Source of the DNA: Litoditis marina
Taxonomy: Eukaryota; Nematoda; Chromadorea; Rhabditida; Rhabditidae
DNA length: 64,000 nucleotides
NCBI GenBank assembly: GCA_964036275.1
Contig: OZ038433.1
Span: forward strand, 35,187,336-35,251,335
Direction of reading: 5' to 3'
The notes under the pieces were generated by a model. It saw only the letters and a program-made list of their open reading frames with translations, had not been told where the DNA came from and ran no database searches. Position numbers and translations under genes: made by a program. Positions 60,201 to 64,000 of this stretch are shown piece by piece (within the stretch, counting starts at the first letter, position 1; every line of letters starts with the position of its first letter).

Positions 60201-60767
60201 ACTTTATATGTTTCATGTGATTGTTCCTTCATGCAATTCACTTTCAGAACTCGAAAATATGTCGGTTGTGTTTGCAAACCTAGCTGAGAATCTGCCCGCG
60301 ACGTTGAGTAGTGAGGAGCTGAAGCAGGTGAGTGTGGATTTTTATTTTTGTAAAAATAATAATAATAGTTACGGCAACTGTACAATAACAGTTTACATAA
60401 ACTCTCAGGAAGAAATGCCGTTATCTCATACTCATGTGGTCCGCTATACCGTGGCGAATATGTATTGAACTCGGGTCCTGTGGAGCGACAGTCGGATAGT
60501 CAGAAAAAAATCCGAATACTCAAAAAAACGAAAACGGGCTTCTATTCTGTAATAAACGTGTATTTTTTTGATGCGAAGTCGTCATTTTTCACGTGTTATA
60601 GTCTAAAAACGGACACCCATTTGTCGAATAGTTAGACCTTATTGGTGTATGTCAGGGCTGTCACACAGTGTACTTATGCAATTCCATTACAGTTGTTGAG
60701 CAATTCGAGCAAAATCTTTGATTCCCTCTCGGTGCTGCAGAAGGAGTTGATCAAAAGAATGAGCTGA
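42228..60767 (+). CDS. rif-1: Rif1 homologue (telomere and replication-timing factor)
   Basis: Rif1 binds chromatin, recruits protein phosphatase 1 (PP1) to restrain origin firing, and acts in break repair and telomere biology. My model joins 42 in-phase exons into about 1,698 residues. The first 20 exons (roughly residues 1-940) are helical and HEAT-like, with RGGTLYPTAIWDGAST as a clear landmark. A low-complexity acidic and Ser/Thr-rich middle follows. It contains an AT hook (KRGRPKK, about residue 1226), a GILK motif (about 1327) and RVHF (about 1343), matching the SILK plus RVxF PP1-docking pair of animal Rif1. The conserved C-terminal domain follows: KGIVTVGDLARLPRKE, then VLPVKKPRLETIRNALEM. 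Two exon joins (13/14 and 15/16) use weak acceptors and are uncertain. Many foldback repeats sit in its introns. Confidence 0.93.
43820..43984. mobile_element. Foldback MITE with TTA duplications (Harbinger-like)
   Basis: 165 bases with inverted ends GGCTTCGGCCATACTTTTTA and the complement of GGCCCGGGCCATACTTTTTA, flanked on both sides by TTA. A 3-base TTA/TAA duplication is typical of PIF/Harbinger elements. It is in rif-1 intron 4. Confidence 0.75.
44611..44831. mobile_element. hAT-type MITE with 8-bp target duplication
   Basis: 221 bases with exact 12-base inverted ends CAGGGGTGACCA / TGGTCACCCCTG, flanked by a perfect 8-base direct repeat ATCTAAAC (44603-44610 and 44832-44839). The CAGGGGTG end and 8-base duplication are hAT hallmarks. 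No transposase is present. In rif-1 intron 5. Confidence 0.92.
44886..45110. repeat. CAGCAG/CTGCCG-rich inverted repeat
   Basis: GTTCATACTTTTTGC(C/T)GCC occurs twice (about 44899 and 45008). Complementary CAGCAATTTGCTGCC words give several hairpins. The left boundary TAAGGCAGGGTTCATACTTT resembles the end of the element at 43820, but no matching right end was found. Confidence 0.6.
45345..45830. repeat. CGCGACGCG-rich intronic stretch with C and G runs
   Basis: Alternating GCGCACGCG words near 45350 and 45475, with a complementary TCGCGTCGCGTGTGAC at about 45801-45816, suggest an old foldback element. Homopolymer C runs occur at 45551-45560 and about 45619, and a G run follows at about 45851-45870. 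In rif-1 intron 5. Confidence 0.45.
45950..46170. repeat. G-rich quasi-repeat GGGTTACC / GGGATACC
   Basis: Multiple short variants such as ACCGGGTTACC, GGGGTATATCAG, CCGGGGTAAACC and GGGGATACCCGAGG. A similar GGTTACCTGGGCGGGTAACC lies at about 19746-19765. Not coding. Confidence 0.5.
47146..47243. mobile_element. MITE family 2, copy 2
   Basis: Matches 19974-20073 through GAATAGTCAC, ATAGCATTC/TTAGCATTC, AATGAGGC and TTTCTGAGTTCTGCTGTG. In rif-1 intron 8. Confidence 0.75.
48550..48676. mobile_element. MITE family 1, copy 4
   Basis: Left end AGGACGATTATGTAGACC, right end CCACATAATCGCCCT, inner GTGTCAACGGTCCTTTAAA. Slightly longer than other copies because of an extra CACTAGTGCGCTTCAGTG palindrome. 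In rif-1 intron 11. Confidence 0.85.
50378..50576. mobile_element. MITE inserted at a rif-1 splice donor
   Basis: 199 bases with exact 14-base inverted ends CATACCCTAAATGC / GCATTTAGGGTATG and an 8-base direct duplication TTAGTTAC (50370-50377 and 50577-50584). The left duplication begins at the T of the exon-17 donor GT (50369-50370). The interior has repeated AAACCCCC and a C run. Confidence 0.92.
52363..56042 (+). other. rif-1: rif-1 exons 21-30 (disordered middle)
   Basis: Exons: 52363-52502 (end uncertain), 52787-52900, 53006-53098, 53328-53388, 53617-53739, 53878-53952, 54379-54468, 55125-55211, 55468-55578 and 55843-56042. Encoded stretches include MKLTDHQKEAF in exon 22, an acidic SDSCDSD-like run in exon 28 and the AT hook in exon 29. 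Exons 27-29 start at GTA or TCT directly after a CAG. Confidence 0.75.
54490..54870. repeat. GCAACCGGGTTG-type repeats in rif-1 intron 27
   Basis: ACACATGCAGCCAGGTTGCA near 54508 and ACACATGCTACCCGGTTGCA near 54828 are direct relatives. GCAACCGGGTTGAA, GCCACCGGGTTGA and repeated TTTCAAATGC words lie between. Probably a decayed foldback element. Confidence 0.5.
56351..60767 (+). other. rif-1: rif-1 exons 31-42 (PP1 docking and C-terminal domain)
   Basis: Exons: 56351-56456 (GILK), 56948-57079 (RVHF), 57347-57519, 57808-57886 (GIVTVGDLARLP), 58379-58453 (VLPVKKPRLETIRN), 58704-58817, 58971-58997 (27 bases), 59110-59257, 59703-59789, 59928-60014, 60248-60327 and 60693-60767. The exons at 59703 and 59928 are both 87 bases, both in phase 1, and encode similar 29-residue repeats ending QKDVN. 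The stop is TGA at 60765. Confidence 0.85.
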
Positions 60768-63552
60768 TCTCCTATCTTCAACATCACATATTTTATTCAC
60801 ACTCTCACAATCTACCCCACCCGAAATTTAACCATTTGTTCCCATGTTAATTGAGTTTAAGGTATGACCTTGTTCAACATTGAACCTTATATTGTTGTAT
60901 TCATTTGTTTGTTAACTTTAGTGAAACCTCACCCAATTTGCTTTATTCCATAACCATGGGCCATGTTTCAAGATCTTGTTTTACATGTTGTTACTTTGCT
61001 ATGTTATGGGTACCCATATTCACGTTGTTTTTACGTTGTACCCTTTCGTCTACACTTTTACCTCTGTTCGTCAATCTCGGTTTTGCTGTGGGTGCTCGTA
61101 CGATACTCTATTGACACAGCCGTTGTTACATCTCGTACCATGCATATCGTACCACGCATAAAGTTATGCTTTACAGTGTTTTTTTCTGGGCATCAAATTT
61201 TTTTCGACATCTCGATGATGGACACCTATAGGTTTATTGGGCACCAATAGCAGAGAAAAAGGTAATAAAAAACAGCATGGAAAGCAAACAGCTCATGGCT
61301 AGTTTTAAGATAAAAAACTAGTTATCCGAATGTTCTTCTGGTTTGCATGTTGAGAGTAAATGAAAGTTACAAAATTGTCTGCATTTCGGAAAACTTTACA
61401 TTTTGAACCGTCGCAACATTTTCAAAGATTACTGTAGGAAACACATTAGCATTGTGAAAAGTATACACCTATACGTAGGTTGGTTGTAAAAAACATATGA
61501 TAGGTGTTTACTATGGTGTGAATAATACTAAATCCACACCGAATGAGTTTCCAGTTGGTCTAAATATAGGTAAATGACATAATGAAGCTTGTTATGTATC
61601 ACACTCATTATGTATCATCGGAAGACAGTAAGATTGCTCCGGCTTTATAGTATCACTTATGAATCATAACATCATGCACGGTTGATGGTATTTTGGTATG
61701 TCACTCGGATTATAGTTGGTATTTGAGGATATGTATTGCGTTGTAGGATTAGTACAAAAAGCTGCATCGTCACAGGATAACTTTTCCTAGAAAGAGAACT
61801 GACCGTATCTCAAGAAGCATTTTTCGCTCAGCACTAATGGATGAACTTTTATACACTGACACTTACATAGCCAGGCTCCAAGAGCTACAAAACATGTTAT
61901 ATACAAGTGAGATATAACTTTGAACCGCAATAACTCTCCGTATATGCTGACAAATATTGTAGATATGCTCGAAAATGAAGGACTCTGGTTCAATCGAGAG
62001 AGTTTGGTCCAATGAACTCGACTTTCCTCACATCTCACTAGCGGCAAAAGTTTGCACAATTTATTTTCAGTGAAGGTATTTCTGTCATCAGTTCCAAATC
62101 TATATATGTTACATTTTCCTTACGAACGTTATATGTGTCCTTTTTTTTGTCAAGAGGCGAGGTGATTAGCGGTACAAAAGAAGACGTAAAGAAGACAAGG
62201 AAGGGGGAGAAAAGTGAACATAATGAGACGAGGTGATGAAAATCGAGTGAGGAAGTAAATTTATAAAGTAATGTGGCGGTGACTTAAGTACCTTATTCTT
62301 TTTTGAGTGTGCGTTTTCTTCTTTCAGTGTTTCATGCAAAACTAATTCCAGAAAGGTTTGCTAAAACAAACAGTTTTAGAACGAACTATTCAGATTTCAA
62401 ACAGTTTTTGCCTCATGCGTTATTCCAATGCGCTGCCAAAAGTTTGACAAACGCCTGCGGCGAGCACTACACTGATGAGATGGGAGTATACAATACAATA
62501 CAATACAATAAAATACAATACAATACAAGCTTAATTTCTCTCCCGTATCACTGGGTGTTGTGTGAAGGTGATGTTGGCGTCAAAAGGGCGCTGGGAGTCG
62601 GAGGAAAAGAGTCTTCTAGTAAGACAACGGCTATCCTCCAAGAGGCTGTCTGTTACACTCAGGTTGCGAGTCTAAAGTAGATACATAACGTTAAATACAA
62701 TTACAGACTACTATCAAAACAAGGCAAGAGGGATAAACAGGTTCTTAACATTACAAAATGTTGTCAGAACTATTGTGTAGCTTGATGCAAGTGGTAACAC
62801 GGTACACAACACCAGTTCCGATAGAAATTATGGTCTGTTATGATACTCATTGTGGGTCTTCTGAAGCCAATCTTTTTATAGCTCCGATGATGTTTTCTGC
62901 GACACGACGTACATGGTTAATCACCAAGACCAAGTACAGACACTGTATGTTGAGTCAGTATTTTCGTCTTCAGTTTTGCTCTCAGTTACGGGCAGATTAT
63001 GTGTAGCATTTGAAGACAATAGCTCAGTTCTGTGATATAGCGTTCCTGAGTGAGCGCATTAACACTGTGGACACACAGCAGCTTATTAAATTCGTATGAC
63101 GCATAAAAAATTGTTTTGGTTGTTAGTACGACATGAGAAATAGTGACAGGTAGTATATAAGCCCTCCTAAGATGAGAGAGCCGCATATCCTCGGTTTTAC
63201 TCACCCAGAGGCACCATATTTTCAAGATGCAAGATTTATAGATTTTACAGATCACTTCAAACCACAGTAGACATTCCAGTTCCCTTATTACTGTTCTCTG
63301 ATGAAACCTGAACGCTGCAATAAAACAGTTCGAAAAACAAAACAGTTGATATTTAAACGCTGTATTCGTATAATTTGCCGTACATCTGTTTTAATTTTTG
63401 AATTGCTCTAATATTTTAATTTGTGCAGTTCAGTACCATAGAGCACAATTGCTCGGAAGATGAAACACTTCATTTTCGGAACACTTACATTGTGATGCGT
63501 GAAAAAGACTGTTACTCGTTTTACACGTCCAACGTATAACGTTTTAGAACAA
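60768..63552. other. Intergenic, no gene recognised
   Basis: No exon chain found. Small open frames at 60905-61250 and 62303-62680 show no family signature. A (TACAA)n-type microsatellite lies at 62497-62529. Confidence 0.45.
62497..62529. repeat. Pentanucleotide microsatellite (ATACA)n
   Basis: Six to seven tandem ATACA units with one ATAAA variant. Confidence 0.9.
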
Positions 63553-64000
63553 ATGTTCGACAACCTTGGTCTCATCTCTATCGGGTCAGCCACAATGGCT
63601 TTTCTGCTCAACATCGGACTTCTTCCGGTGATAGCATTCCGGTCAGGAAAGAATATCGGATCCTACAAGATTCTCCTTTTCATTGACACACTGATCGCCG
63701 CTCTGTACGCAGTTGGACACGCCATTCTCGTACCGGTACGTGACGACGCTGTTCACCATTACCACGTCACCTTTTTACTAGTACCATACAGTACCACTAA
63801 CATGGTGTTTTATTGCCGTTTTAAAATCTATCAAAACTGAGATGAGAGGTATCTTTTTCATGGAGACGCACTTTCTAGACTGAATAACACAGAAGAACAA
63901 CTGTGTGCTTCAGTAATTTTTTGAAGTTCGCGCTGGTTGAAAACTGTGGGCAAAAAGAAATGTCTATCAGTTTGTTTTTCAGGGATTCTTCGTTCACGAC
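63553..64000 (+). CDS. Str-type chemoreceptor, 5' part only
   Basis: Predicted seven-helix chemosensory receptor. Exon 1 (63553-63735, 61 codons, phase 0) encodes helix 1 (SIGSATMAFLLNIGLL), the SGKNIGSYKILLF motif and helix 2 ending HAILVP before a GTACGT donor. GSYK followed by a helix-2 start is the hallmark of the Str/Srj group. Exon 2 starts at 63983 after TTTTTCAG, in phase, with GFFVHD, then the window ends. I chose the ATG at 63553 because TTTTAG lies five bases before it and the family N-terminus is short; an upstream in-frame ATG exists at 63499. Confidence 0.8.

Overview
The window is nuclear DNA of a rhabditid nematode, most likely Caenorhabditis-like. The evidence is: genes broken into many small exons with TTTTCAG-type acceptors; a bare trans-splice-type acceptor directly before the rif-1 start codon; a cuticle collagen; nematode-type chemoreceptors; and the vha-3/vha-11 pair arranged as in C. 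elegans, where these two genes share an operon. Intergenic and intronic DNA is rich in short foldback (MITE-like) repeats. There is no sign of a virus, plasmid, CRISPR array or rRNA gene.

Layout. 1-2.4 kb: no gene recognised. 2.4-10.5 kb: two tandem paralogous seven-helix chemoreceptor genes (A and B) on the + strand with the same six-exon plan. 12.8-14.4 kb: pieces of a third, different chemoreceptor, probably a relic. 14.7-26 kb: repeat-rich DNA with several foldback elements, a GGCGCC-rich stretch, a 43-codon remnant resembling bacterial transcription terminator Rho (minus strand, about 21.7 kb), and a divergent duplicate of two vha-11 exons with their intron (25.3-25.7 kb). 26.3-28.5 kb: a six-exon cuticle collagen. 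30-34.9 kb, minus strand: vha-3 (V-ATPase proteolipid c) followed by vha-11 (V-ATPase subunit C). 35.8-40.6 kb, minus strand: a Cys-loop ligand-gated ion channel with a very short M3-M4 loop. 42.2-60.8 kb, + strand: a 42-exon gene for a Rif1 homologue of about 1,700 residues. 63.5-64 kb: first exons of a Str-type chemoreceptor cut off by the window edge.

The two V-ATPase genes supply parts of the same proton pump (membrane rotor ring and stator stalk), which fits shared transcription. Rif1 shows the expected HEAT-like N-terminal part, a disordered middle with an AT hook, a GILK plus RVHF protein phosphatase 1 docking pair, and the conserved C-terminal domain. Points most worth checking are the Rho-like remnant, an optional 48-base exon in vha-11, a MITE whose target duplication carries a rif-1 splice donor, a tRNA-related repeat present in two introns, and a duplicated exon pair in rif-1.

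All gene models were built by hand from reading frame, splice consensus and phase, and no database search was run. Exon ends marked uncertain need transcript data.
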